NCBI RefSeq assembly: GCF_000067045.1
Contig: NC_010125.1
Location: forward strand, 1 to 64,000
Origin: Gluconacetobacter diazotrophicus PA1 5
Lineage (GTDB): Bacteria > Pseudomonadota > Alphaproteobacteria > Acetobacterales > Acetobacteraceae
Direction: 5' to 3'
DNA: 64,000 nt
The position numbers and the translations under genes were made by a program. A model generated the notes under the pieces. It saw only the letters and a program-made list of their open reading frames with translations. It searched no databases and was not told where the DNA came from. Shown piece by piece: positions 1-8,819 of this stretch (its first letter is position 1; each line of letters opens with the position of its first letter).

Positions 1-560
1 CAGACCATTCAGAAGGGGAACTAAGCTTGACCGGGAGCGCTCGGGCCGGGAAGCCAGCCCTTCGGCCGGAGTGATCGACAGCCAGAGCATCAAGGCGCCG
101 CACGCGAAAACAAGAGGTTACGACGCTGGAAAGAAGATTGTCGGGCGCAACCGGCATATCGCCGCGGATACGGACGGACGCCTGCTGATGGTCAACCTGA
201 CGCCGGCGGACATCTCCGACAGCGCCGGAGCGCAGATGATCCTGGACGCGATCCGCAAGCGCTGGCCGTGGGTCAAGCATCTATTCGCGGACGGTGCCTA
301 TGACCGGCTCCAGTTGATGGACAAGGCTGCCTACCTGGACTTCGTCGTCGAGGTGATCCGTCGCAGGGACGGAGCGAAAGGCTTTGAGGTTCTCCCCCGG
401 CGCTGGGTCGTGGAGCGAACCTTCGGATGGATGACCCGATGGCGACGCCTCGTGCGCGATTACGAGCGTCGCATCGATGTCTCACAGGCCATGATCTTCG
501 TCGCCATGGGCGCCAATCTCACCCGAAGAAACGCTCATCCATGACTTTCCAAACAGGCTC
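1..560 (+). mobile_element. Remnant of an 883-bp IS5-family (IS1031-group) insertion sequence, copy A
   Basis: The window opens inside an IS whose intact copy lies at 10567-11449. The right inverted repeat GACTTTCCAAACAGGCTC is present and ends at 560. Compared with the intact copy, bases 1-35 carry small deletions and substitutions that break the transposase frame, so this copy is decayed. Its left end lies outside the window. It forms the left neighbour of the Argonaute operon. Confidence 0.85.
71..544 (+). pseudogene. IS5-family transposase, 3' part (copy A)
   Basis: This 157-aa open frame matches the C-terminal half of the 274-aa transposase at 10609-11433 almost residue for residue. It keeps the DDE-type C-terminal block around RRWVVERTFGWM, but the N-terminal half is lost to frameshifts just upstream (1-35) and to the window edge. 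It is not expected to make active transposase. Confidence 0.8.
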
Positions 561-607
561 TGACTATATGACACAAAATTTAAGCATTAAGTATCAGGTT
601 TGAACCA

Positions 608-832
608 ATGAATGCCAGAGCCAACAAAGCCAGATCAAAAAATGCACCGGTCTATCCGTCTGTCGGTCGGGTGCTCACGAAGCTTGAGGCGGACATTTCA
701 CTTGCGCGCTGGGCCCGGAAAATCTCGGTTGATGATTTCGCAGCTTCCATGGGTGTCTCCCGCTCAACCCTGCATCGTCTGGAGAAAGGAGATGCGGGGG
801 TACCACCCGATATATCTGCAAGGCGTTCTTGA
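608..832 (+). pseudogene. Truncated XRE/HipB-like helix-turn-helix regulator
   Basis: A 74-aa frame containing a clear helix-turn-helix (residues about 35-62, with ISVDDFAASMGVSRSTLHRLEKGD), the type found in XRE-family regulators and HipB-like antitoxins. It stops about a dozen residues after the DNA-binding domain, where relatives normally continue into a dimerisation tail. The break coincides with the start of the Argonaute operon, so I infer that recombination joined an HTH gene head to that operon. It could still bind DNA and regulate the operon, or be dead. The start ATG at 608 has no strong ribosome-binding site. Confidence 0.55.
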
Positions 833-863
833 CCGCGCACGACGCATCCCACAAATAGTTCTG

Positions 864-2780
864 ATGGATTATGATTTTGCCAACCTATCCCATTCTCAAT
901 TTGAGGATCTGTGCCGCGATCTGATTGGTGCTGAACTGGAGGTTCGCTTCGAGGCCTTTCCTGAAGGGCCTGACGACGGGATGGACGGTCGGCATGTCAC
1001 AGCAGACGGCGCAATCATCCTGCAGGCCAAGCACTATCTGCGCTCCGGGTCGGTCAAGCTCCTTTCGAAGATGAAGGCGGAGCGTGCGAGCATCGATGGG
1101 TTGGGGCCCAGTCGATACATCCTGACGACATCGGCCACCTTAACCCCTAAAAACAAGTCCGATCTGGCCGGCGCGATCGGACCCTGGCTGCACAGCACCA
1201 GCGATATTTTTGGTCAGGACGACCTCAACGGCCTGCTGCGAAAATTCCCGCATATCGTCATCGCCCATCAAGCGCTTTGGACGCAGGATAGCGCCGTCCT
1301 CAAGACCATCGTCACACAAGCTGTCTCCGACGCCTTGCCAAAGCCGGCGCCGATGCCGACAGCCCTCGCCCGGCTATTGCCGACAGTCACCAATTCCGAT
1401 GTTGAATCACCGGCACGTGACGTTCTCTTCATCCTGAAAGCGTCGCCATTGGACGACGAGTTCACTCTGTGGCTTGCGCCAAAACTGGAGGCAGAGGGCT
1501 ATCACGTCTTTGCCGACATCCTGACTTTGCAGCCGGGCGATCGCGGGCGCCGCGACGTCAGTCGCGCGCTTGAGCACCGGGCAGCGAAGGTCCTTCTCGT
1601 GTGCCGAAATGCGACCGCCGATGACCAGGCGATGCAGGACGACATCGACATCGCACTCGACGTTGCCAAAACGATCAACGATAATCGCTTTATCATTCAG
1701 CTCAAGCTCGAGCCGGGCCGCAAGATCAAGGGGCTCGGCGACTCAATCGCCGTCGATTTCGTGCGAGGCTGGGGCGAGGGCCTGGGAACACTCCTCGACA
1801 CACTCAAACGGCAGCGCGCACCAAAACAGGCGGATGTTGCCATCATCAACCCCAACTGGGAGATTTTTCGTCGAAGGGACGCGATCCCACTCAAGAATGA
1901 GCCGGAGCGGCTCACTTCCAATTGGCTACGGATCGTCGAAGCCCCAGATGCCATTCACTTTTACGAGCCATCCGGCGTCGTCGATCTTGACCGTATGAAG
2001 CGCTTTGCGGCGAACCACCCTTTTCCTGTTGCCGTTCAAGGAGGCGGCATCCTCACCTTCGAAAGGGAAGATGCGATCGCCGAAGCCTTCGCATCGGTTG
2101 GGCGGTTCAAACTGAAACGCAGCATCCCACTGGATCGGCTCGTCCAGGAGGGGGATCGCAAGCTGCGGCTCGGGAAGCAGCCGGCCCAGAACCTGATCCA
2201 TGTCATGATGAAACAGGCTTGGTTCGCCTTCTGCCGGGAAAAGGGGCTGATCGAATACCAATTCTCAGGCGGATCCGGCTTTCACGCCTCCCCCGCGATC
2301 GCGGCGATCGGCCAGCGCATTCCCTGGGGCAAACAGGGTGACCGCCGATCCTCTATGCTGCGCAACCGCGCGAAAGGACATATCTGGCAGTTCGGGGTCA
2401 CTGCGCTTCCGAATTTCTGGCCCTTCTGGCACTTCAAGCTGAAGTCTCGCGTCCTGTTTGCCGGCGACAATGGGACCGCTAATGGCCTTAAGATCGACGA
2501 CAAGCGGAAGATGCACAAGCTGCGGCGGACGATCTGTAAGGGCTGGCGCAACAAACAGTGGTATGGACGCATGCTCGCGTTTCTCGAATTGCTGTCGGGA
2601 GAATCCGCCTATATCCGCCTTCGGCTATCGGCATCAGAAGATGTCGTCCTGGAAGCGGCTCCCATCCTGTTCTCATCGCCGGTCAGCACGGACCTGCCGG
2701 ATTCGCAGAGCGGAGACGATGAAGAAACCGACCTGAGCACACTGGGTCGTCCTGAATCCGACGCGGAGTATCCGGCATGA
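864..2780 (+). CDS. Mrr-TIR-APAZ effector of a short Argonaute system
   Basis: A 638-aa partner protein of the downstream short Argonaute. The start is set at ATG 864 ([16 protein letters not shown]), where Mrr-like domains usually begin; upstream codons in this frame only overlap the HTH gene out of frame. Residues about 1-130 form an Mrr-type PD-(D/E)xK nuclease domain with D41 (GMDG) and Q54-A-K56. Residues about 185-316 form a TIR domain ([31 protein letters not shown]). The rest, about 326-616, is the APAZ domain that docks on short Argonautes. Known relatives (TIR-APAZ/SPARTA) act in abortive anti-plasmid or anti-phage defence after guide-directed recognition, TIR by NAD+ depletion. Here the catalytic TIR Glu position appears to be Asp (D260), so the nuclease may be the working effector (inference). 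It overlaps the Argonaute gene by 4 nt (ATGA). Confidence 0.85.
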   Translation: MDYDFANLSHSQFEDLCRDLIGAELEVRFEAFPEGPDDGMDGRHVTADGAIILQAKHYLRSGSVKLLSKMKAERASIDGLGPSRYILTTSATLTPKNKSDLAGAIGPWLHSTSDIFGQDDLNGLLRKFPHIVIAHQALWTQDSAVLKTIVTQAVSDALPKPAPMPTALARLLPTVTNSDVESPARDVLFILKASPLDDEFTLWLAPKLEAEGYHVFADILTLQPGDRGRRDVSRALEHRAAKVLLVCRNATADDQAMQDDIDIALDVAKTINDNRFIIQLKLEPGRKIKGLGDSIAVDFVRGWGEGLGTLLDTLKRQRAPKQADVAIINPNWEIFRRRDAIPLKNEPERLTSNWLRIVEAPDAIHFYEPSGVVDLDRMKRFAANHPFPVAVQGGGILTFEREDAIAEAFASVGRFKLKRSIPLDRLVQEGDRKLRLGKQPAQNLIHVMMKQAWFAFCREKGLIEYQFSGGSGFHASPAIAAIGQRIPWGKQGDRRSSMLRNRAKGHIWQFGVTALPNFWPFWHFKLKSRVLFAGDNGTANGLKIDDKRKMHKLRRTICKGWRNKQWYGRMLAFLELLSGESAYIRLRLSASEDVVLEAAPILFSSPVSTDLPDSQSGDDEETDLSTLGRPESDAEYPA

Positions 2781-4333
2781 AGTTCCCGGAGACATCACTC
2801 ATTGTCGACCATATCCATGAGCCCGATCTCGAATTTGCCTTCGGACAACTGAGCCCCCACCCGAAAGATGGCCTGTTCCTCTACGGCCCGCATGCCCGTT
2901 CAAAAAAAATGCGCGAGATTCGAGTCGGCGTGGTTGGGACGACGGAAGGGATCGGTCATTTCCGCTCCTGGTCCCGTAAAATCCAGCAGGTCGTCTCCGT
3001 CCCGCCGCCGGGCAAGGGCGAAAAGCAGGATCGCCTCCACCTCGCGAATTTTCCCGGTCTTGAGGAAGCATTTGGCATCAGCTTCGAGCCCGACGAGATC
3101 AGCACGCTCTCGATCCCAGCGGCGGACATCGAGAAGGCGACGAGTATCGTCAACCTGCACGAGGCCGTCGACAAGGTCGCCAAGCTCTTCATCGACCGCG
3201 TGCGTAAGCATTTGCGAAACGAAGAGCAGGCGGTCGATGTATGGGTGCTTGCTTTACCCGAGATCATTTATGACCGTTGCCGCCCTGAATCCCGCCGCAG
3301 CGGGGTCACCATGGCTCCGGGTGAATTCGCGCGGCGCCAGAAGGCCAAGAAGGTCCTGCCACTTCTGGTGGCCGCCGGCGTGATCGATCAGACGGACGAG
3401 GACATCTTTGCTGACGTCCCGGATTTCCATCGGCGCATCAAAGCCGAGTTCCTCAATATCGCGCCGACGCAGTTGGTGCGCGAAACCACGCTCGCGCCTG
3501 AAGCCTTCAAGAACAAGGCTGGCTATCCGCTACGCAAGACACAGGACGCTGCGACGGTCGCTTGGAACCTTGCCACAGGCCTCTATTACAAGACGCAACC
3601 CAAGCCGCCGTGGCGCCTGGCGACGATCCGCCCAGGCGTCTGCTATATCGGGATGGTCTACAAGAGCCTCCCCCATGACCCTGACGGACATGCCTGCTGC
3701 GCAGCACAGATGTTTCTGAACGAAGGAGACGGTGTCGTATTCCGCGGGGCTAACGGTCCATGGAAGACGGGCGACTATGAGTATCACCTGAAACCCGACG
3801 CAGCTAAGCGGCTGCTCAGTCTTGTGCTCGAGACATACCAAGAGCTCTATAACGAGCCGCCCTTGGAGCTATTCATTCACGGCCAGACCTACTTCAACGA
3901 CGAGGAGTGGAACGCATTCTGCGCGGCCGCACCCAAGGGGACCAACGTGGTCGGCGTCCGGATTCGAACGACTGGCGGTGAAACCAAGCTCTTCCGTGAT
4001 GGGGATTATCCGGTCCTGCGGGGCACGGCGCTGTTGCTCGATCAGCAGACCGCCTACCTCTGGACGACTGGCTACGTGCCCCAACTGGATACCTATATCG
4101 GGCCTGAGACACCAAATCCGCTCCACATCACGATCATGCGCAGCAAATATGCCACGCCCGAGATACGATCGGTTCTCGAGGACATCATGGGCCTAACCAA
4201 GATCAACTATAACAGCTGCAACTTCAACGATGGCCTCCCGGTAACGGTCCGGTTCGCGCGCATGGTCGGGGACATCCTCACGATGGGATCAGCCAAGGGA
4301 CAAGAGAAGCAGCCCTTCAAATACTACGTCTGA
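2777..4333 (+). CDS. Short prokaryotic Argonaute (MID-PIWI)
   Basis: A 518-aa protein with the size and C-terminal signature of short pAgo proteins: no N or PAZ domains, a MID domain at about 150-275 and a PIWI domain to the end. The presumed 5'-guide-binding MID residues H218-x3-K222-x9-Q232 are visible, as is the C-terminal block [11 protein letters not shown] (473-483). The strands that carry catalytic Asp in active PIWI domains read CYIGMVYK (289-296) and FIHGQTYF (366-373), so the DEDX slicer residues are missing, as usual for short pAgos. It should bind guide and target nucleic acid and switch on the APAZ-linked effector encoded by the upstream, overlapping gene. The start ATG overlaps the effector stop, implying translational coupling and a stable heterodimer. 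Confidence 0.88.
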   Translation: MKFPETSLIVDHIHEPDLEFAFGQLSPHPKDGLFLYGPHARSKKMREIRVGVVGTTEGIGHFRSWSRKIQQVVSVPPPGKGEKQDRLHLANFPGLEEAFGISFEPDEISTLSIPAADIEKATSIVNLHEAVDKVAKLFIDRVRKHLRNEEQAVDVWVLALPEIIYDRCRPESRRSGVTMAPGEFARRQKAKKVLPLLVAAGVIDQTDEDIFADVPDFHRRIKAEFLNIAPTQLVRETTLAPEAFKNKAGYPLRKTQDAATVAWNLATGLYYKTQPKPPWRLATIRPGVCYIGMVYKSLPHDPDGHACCAAQMFLNEGDGVVFRGANGPWKTGDYEYHLKPDAAKRLLSLVLETYQELYNEPPLELFIHGQTYFNDEEWNAFCAAAPKGTNVVGVRIRTTGGETKLFRDGDYPVLRGTALLLDQQTAYLWTTGYVPQLDTYIGPETPNPLHITIMRSKYATPEIRSVLEDIMGLTKINYNSCNFNDGLPVTVRFARMVGDILTMGSAKGQEKQPFKYYV

Positions 4334-4882
4334 CTGCGGGGTCGCCGCCGCTGCCCTTCCGTCGACCGCCAATCTTTCAAGTGAATGTGCTGCTCCTCGT
4401 CCCCATCCCTGTTCATGATATGTTTGAACATGGATAAGCTGGAGCGATAGCGGCTGCCGCCGGCGGGTCGCTCGAGACCACGACAAGAGCCGTCAGATCG
4501 GTAAAATGCTCCCGACTGAAGATCATCTTGAGCGCGCCGTCGGGTGAATGAATGCCAAGGATGGGTCGGGAGCCGTCATAGTCATGAGCGCAGGGAATGG
4601 CTGCTTTCCGATATAGGTGCCCCATAGCCGACAACCGGCTCCCCCCCCCATCGCCGTCATTTTCCGTCGTTAAAAGGGTGAAGGGTGATCTGGTGTTGCT
4701 GCGGGAATAAAAAGGCGGCACAGCTTTTTGGAAGGGGTGGAGAAGACAGCGGGAGTTCCTCTGCTAGGCGCTCGACCAGTGTGTGCGTTGAATAATAGAC
4801 GTATTCGTCGCATATAATGCGGATATAGCCTTGCGGCTTGCGACGATTAAGCGTCATATTCTCCGCGAGGAGTGCCGGGAAT
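4334..4882. other. Gap between the Argonaute operon and the Fic gene
   Basis: About 550 bases with no convincing plus-strand gene. Base composition is mixed. The only candidate is a weak minus-strand frame, listed separately. No clear terminator hairpin was found directly after the Argonaute stop. The last bases carry the Fic ribosome-binding site (GAGGAG near 4867-4872). Confidence 0.4.
4413..4625 (-). CDS. Small hypothetical protein, possibly a gene remnant
   Basis: A 70-aa minus-strand frame (starting MGHLYRKAAIPCAHDYDGSR) with natural-looking amino-acid composition, including SPDGALKMIFSREHFTDL. I do not recognise the family. It could be a remnant of a gene cut by rearrangement, or chance. 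It is transcribed convergently towards the Argonaute gene. No obvious ribosome-binding site was found. Confidence 0.22.
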   Translation of the reverse strand: MGHLYRKAAIPCAHDYDGSRPILGIHSPDGALKMIFSREHFTDLTALVVVSSDPPAAAAIAPAYPCSNIS

Positions 4883-5497
4883 ATGACGCGATACATTCAT
4901 CAGCATGAAGACTGGCCGGGCTTCCGGTGGGATAAAGACACTATCTCCCATGAATTGGCTGCGGTGCGTCACCGGCAGGGGCGGCTTCTGGGGCGCATGG
5001 AAAGTCTCGGCTTCGATTTCAGGTCGGAAGCCGTAATCCAGACCCTAACGGAAGACGTCATCAAGTCGAGCGAGATTGAGGGTGAAAACCTTGATCGCGA
5101 GCAGGTTCGCTCCTCCATCGCCCGGCGACTGGGCATGGATATTGGCGCGCTGGCACCGGTGGATCGGGATGTCGAAGGCGTCGTGGAGATGATGCTAGAT
5201 GCGACCCGGCATTATGCCGATCCGCTGACCAAAGAAAGGCTGTTCTCCTGGCATGCGGCTTTGTTTCCCACAGGACGAAACGGGATGTCACGCATTCTGG
5301 TTGGCGAGTGGCGTGATGACAGAACCGGATCAATGCAGGTCGTGTCAGGTTCTGTCGGACGGGAGAAGGTCCATTATGAGGCGCCGGCAGCCAGCAGGGT
5401 GCCCGTAGAGATGCAGGCCTTCCTCAACTGGTGCAATGCTGGGCATGCACTGGACCCAGTGCTGAAGGCAGCCATTGCGCATCTGTGGCTTGTTATA

Positions 5498-6665
5498 CCA
5501 ACTCCGGTCCGCCCTGACTCATATGTGATTGCCTGACGGTATCGTTCTGGAACGAGCTGTGATTCACAGGATGCCGAACCGGGCGGGAGGCATCCGAATG
5601 GGCGGGGCGTTAGCGTTGCGTGAGGATTATGATGCGGCGGGACTGCGTGCTCTGGCGCGGACAACGAGGCATGCGGGCCAGGCGCGTCGGCTTCTGGCGC
5701 TGGCGGCGATCTACGATGGTGCGTCACGCGGAGACGCGGCACGACTGGCTGGGACGGATCGGCAGATTGTGCGGGACTGGGTGGTGCGTTTCAACGCCGA
5801 GGGCCCGGATGGCGTGCGGGATCATCATGGGGGCGGTGTCGTTCCCCGCCTGACACCAGCCATGTTGGAAGCGCTGATGCGCCGGATCGAGGACGGCCCG
5901 ATCGCTGCCGTGCATGGGGTGGTGCGCTGGCGGCAGGCTGATCTGGGGCAATGGCTTTATGAGGAATTCGGCGTCTCTCTTTCGCGCAGCCGGCTGAGCG
6001 CCGTTATCCGGGGCCTCGACTTCCGCCTTCTGACGGACGCCCCCGGCACCATGCCCAGATCCCGAGGCCCAGACGTTTTAAAAAAGCTTCCCCACGTCAT
6101 GGCCGGGATCCCGGGCCCGGCATCCCGGCAAGGCCATCGAACTCTGGTGGGGCGACGAGGCGAGGGTCGGCCAGAAAACGAAGCTGACGCGCCGCTGGGC
6201 CAGACGCGGCACCCGTCCACGCGCGCCTGCCGATCAGCGCACACGTTCGGCCTGGATCTTCGGAGCGATCTGTCCGGCGCTAGGCAAGGGAGCGGCCCTC
6301 GTCCTGCCCTGGTGCAACCTCCACGCCATGAACCGGCATCTCGACGAGATCTCGCAGGCCGTAGCGCCGGGCGCTCACGCTATCCTCATCGTCGATCAGG
6401 CAGCGTGGCATACCAGCCCGAAACTCGATATCCCCGCCAACATCACCATCCTGCCGCTCCCGCCACGCTCGCCCGAACTCAATCCGGTGGAAAACGTCTG
6501 GCAGTTCATGCGCAATACCTGGCTGTCGAACCGGATCTTCCGCACCTACGACGACATCGTCGATATCTGCTGCCACGCCTGGAACCAGCTCGTCGACCAG
6601 CCCTGGCGCATCATGTCCCTCGGGCTACGACAATGGGCACATGGGTTTTAACAAACAGGAGTTGG
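5498..6665 (+). mobile_element. IS630-family insertion sequence
   Basis: The element starts CCAACTCC and ends GGAGTTGG. Each end is flanked by the dinucleotide TA (5496-5497 and 6666-6667), the target typical of IS630/Tc1-mariner elements. It lies inside the Fic gene. Because Fic codons are missing at the site, a deletion accompanied or followed the insertion. Length is 1168 bp, normal for the family. Confidence 0.75.
5598..6651 (+). pseudogene. IS630-family transposase, frameshifted or frameshift-expressed
   Basis: The N-terminal helix-turn-helix half begins at ATG 5598 (MGGALALREDYDAAGL) and reads well to about 6060. The DDE half (from about 6115, AIELWWGDEARVGQKTK) is in a different frame and carries IVDQAAWHTS, SPELNPVENVWQFMR and the end at 6651. 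The frame change falls near TTTTAAAAAAG (6076-6086). Many IS630 members express the full enzyme by slippage at such A-runs, so this may be programmed. However, more than one frame change seems needed to restore the whole sequence, which favours decay. Confidence 0.65.
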
Positions 6666-7061
6666 TATCAGATCCGCCACGACCGGAAGGATTACTACGC
6701 AATCCTTGAGGCCACCCAGAAGGGCGATATGGACATCACGCCCTGGCTGTACTGGTTTCTGGGGACTCTGGATCGCGCCTTTGATCGTGCTGAACTGGTC
6801 CTGGAAAAGGTCATCCGGAAGGCCCGCTTCTGGGACAATCTGGCCGGGCAATCGATCAATGACCGTCAACGCCTCATGCTCAATCGTCTTCTGGACGGGT
6901 TCGAGGGCAAGCTCACATCATCCAAATGGGCGAAGCTGGCGAAGACGTCACCGGATACAGCCCTGCGAGATATTAATGATCTTGTGTCGCGTAATATTCT
7001 GGCCAAGGAGGCGGCAGGAGGAAGAAGCACAAGCTATGCGCTGGTTTTTCCCGAGACGTAA

Positions 7062-7991
7062 GAGCCCGATCCGAAAGTTCTTCAACCGTGACAATGCCTT
7101 GCTGTCCGTCGTGTGAGCATTCGGATCGAGGCGATCAATGTCCATGCGGTTGAGGAAGCAATGGATTGTTCCCAGTCTTTGGCGAGCCGCCTGCACCGTC
7201 CCAGCCATGCGAATGTCCGTTCAACCACCCAGCGGCGCGGCAGGATCTGAAAGCCCTTCGCCGTATCGGACCGCCTGATGATTTCAAGGGTCCATTTTCC
7301 CATGGAGGCGAGCGCGGATCGCAATTTGTCGCCAGCATAGCCGCCATCAGCGAAGATGTGGCGCAGCCAGGGAAAGCGCCTGCGTATCGCTGCCAGGACA
7401 TCAACAGCCCCATCACGGTCCTGGATGTCGGCGGCATGAACGAGGAGAAAGATCAGGAAGCCGCAGGTATCCGTCACAATATGGCGCTTGCGGCCCTTGA
7501 CCTTCTTCCCCGCGTCATAGCCCGAAAGCCCGCCACTTTCCGTGGTTTTCACCGACTGGCTGTCAATCACGCCCGCGCTCGGAGAGGCTTCACGCCCCTC
7601 GATCTCGCGCAGGCTCATGACCAGCACCGTATTCATGACTTCGAACACTCCGGCACCACGCCAGGCGTAAAAATAGCGCCTGACGGTCGAGACCGGCGGA
7701 AAGCATTTCGGCAGCAGGCGCCACGCACACCCGGCCGAGGCTATGTAGAGCATCGCGTTGACCACCTCGCGCATATCCGTAGTGCGGGGGCGACCGCCCC
7801 GTTTCGCCGGGGGTACAAATGGCATGATCAAAGCCCACTCCCCGTCCGTCATATCCGATGGATATCGCAACCCTTCCCGGCTATGTTCACGTCGGGCAAT
7901 ACCAGTCCATGTCACCATTCACTCCATCTCTTCGCAAAGACGGATGAATCACAACAGGCTGGTATTGTTCAAAAACTTTCGGATCGGGCTC
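7062..7991 (-). mobile_element. IS1031-type insertion sequence, copy 1 (930 bp)
   Basis: Terminal inverted repeats GAGCCCGATCCGAAAGTT (left) and its complement (right) bound a 930-bp element, the length known for IS1031 of acetic acid bacteria. A 3-bp target duplication TAA flanks it (7059-7061 and 7992-7994), matching the TNA preference of the IS1031 group. The left TAA is the stop codon of the Fic remnant. The element is otherwise intact. Confidence 0.9.
7082..7918 (-). CDS. IS1031-type transposase, copy 1
   Basis: A 278-aa IS5-family DDE transposase in one uninterrupted frame. It opens with a DUF4096-like N-terminal domain (RYPSDMTDGEWALIMPFVPP) and carries GVIDSQSVKTTESGG with the first catalytic Asp, HIFADGGYAGDKL with the second, and the RRWVVERTFAWLGR block with the Glu. 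The protein is identical to the one at 9488-10324, so both copies are recent. It catalyses cut-and-paste or replicative movement of its own element and perhaps of related non-autonomous elements such as the one at 18650-18810. Confidence 0.92.
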   Translation of the reverse strand: MVTWTGIARREHSREGLRYPSDMTDGEWALIMPFVPPAKRGGRPRTTDMREVVNAMLYIASAGCAWRLLPKCFPPVSTVRRYFYAWRGAGVFEVMNTVLVMSLREIEGREASPSAGVIDSQSVKTTESGGLSGYDAGKKVKGRKRHIVTDTCGFLIFLLVHAADIQDRDGAVDVLAAIRRRFPWLRHIFADGGYAGDKLRSALASMGKWTLEIIRRSDTAKGFQILPRRWVVERTFAWLGRCRRLAKDWEQSIASSTAWTLIASIRMLTRRTARHCHG

Positions 7992-8074
7992 TAAAACGCT
8001 GACCGGAAGCAATATGCCCGGTTAAAGGATCCCCCGATCCAATTGTGTGTCGGGAGAGTTGTTGCCAGTGGTTA

Positions 8075-8672
8075 GAGCCTGTTTGGAAAGTCGCTGAAGT
8101 GTGATTCAAGCTCTGGATGTGGACGCCAGAGCAGAGAGGCCGCATGGCCAGGATTACCCGCAAGACGAAGCGTTATCCGTCTGATATGACGGAGGAGGAA
8201 TGGGCGCGCATCGCGCCACTGATGCCCGAGCCGGGACGCACGGGGCGTCCGCGCGAGATCGAATTCCGCGAGGTGATCAACGCGGTTCGTTACCTGGTTC
8301 GATCCGGCTGCGGCTGGCGAATGCTGCCGATCCATTTCGGGCATTGGCGTACGGTCTATGGTTGGTTCAGGGAATTGGCCCGGCGGTTCCTGTTCCAGAC
8401 CATTCATGATGTGGAACTGATGCTTGACCGGGAGCGCTCGGGCCGTGAAGCCAGCCCTTCGGCCGGAGTGATCGACAGCCAGAGCATCAAGGCGCCGCAC
8501 GCGAAAACAAGAGGTTACGACGCTGGAAAGAAGATGTCGGGCGCAAGCGGCATATCGCCGTGGATACGGACGGACGCCTGCTGATGGTCAACCTGACGCC
8601 GGCGGACATCTCCGACAGCGCCGGAGCGCAGATGATCCTGGACGCGATCCGCAAGCGCTGGCCGTGGGTCAA
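8075..8672 (+). mobile_element. 883-bp-type IS, copy B, truncated
   Basis: The left inverted repeat GAGCCTGTTTGGAAAGTC begins at 8075. The sequence then follows the intact copy (10567 onward) up to about 8672, where it switches abruptly to an unrelated fragment. The right third of the element is missing. Confidence 0.85.
8117..8672 (+). pseudogene. IS5-family transposase, truncated and frameshifted (copy B)
   Basis: The N-terminal 140 residues match the 274-aa transposase at 10609-11433. A single base is missing near 8534 (AAGAAGATGTCGG here against AAGAAGATTGTCGG in the intact copy), which shifts the frame. The coding sequence is then cut off at 8672 before the last catalytic region. It is inactive. 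Confidence 0.85.
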
Positions 8673-8815
8673 GCGGGTCAATGCCGTCGGGCGTCTCGCC
8701 CGCCAGGCCCAGGATGACGGCCTTGTCGGTGGCGTGACCATGAGCGGTCCAGGCCAGCGAGCCATAGAGCGTGACGCGCACCCGCTCGACGGGCATAACG
8801 GGGGGCAGATGAGCG
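8673..8815 (-). pseudogene. Internal fragment of an L-serine dehydratase gene
   Basis: On the minus strand this stretch reads VERVRVTLYGSLAWTAHGHA followed by TDKAVILGLAGETPDGIDP, a segment near the N-terminus of single-chain L-serine ammonia-lyase (SdaA). Only about 45 codons remain. It is sandwiched between truncated IS copy B and an IS1182 fragment with no start or stop of its own, so it was carried here by rearrangement. A complete sdaA presumably exists elsewhere in the genome. Confidence 0.65.
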
Positions 8816-8819
8816 GCCA

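Larger units (their letters stand above)
4883..7061 (+). pseudogene. Fic-family protein, split by an IS630 element and lacking the catalytic loop
   Basis: The N-terminal part (4883 to about 5495) begins MTRYIHQHEDWPGFRWD, the DUF4172 domain typical of the N-terminus of Fic proteins, behind a good GAGGAG ribosome-binding site. It contains the conserved TEDVIKSSEIEGE segment. Reading resumes after the IS at about 6668 with QIRHDRKDYYAILEATQKGD and runs to TAA 7059-7061. The central HPFxxGNGR AMPylation motif, expected right at the break (after AIAHLWLV), is absent from both halves, so about 30-40 codons were lost as well. The gene is dead. Fic proteins normally AMPylate target proteins and often act as toxins. 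Confidence 0.8.

Noticed and set aside
612-863. The 84 codons upstream of the chosen start of the Argonaute effector gene
   Set aside because: They read the HTH gene out of frame and do not resemble an Mrr N-terminus; the natural start MDYDFANLS lies at 864.
7166-8002. A 278-codon plus-strand frame inside IS1031 copy 1 (and the longer one inside copy 2)
   Set aside because: Antisense shadow of the transposase; the tail of the longer frame in copy 2 (10398 onward) only becomes meaningful as the TonB-receptor fragment.
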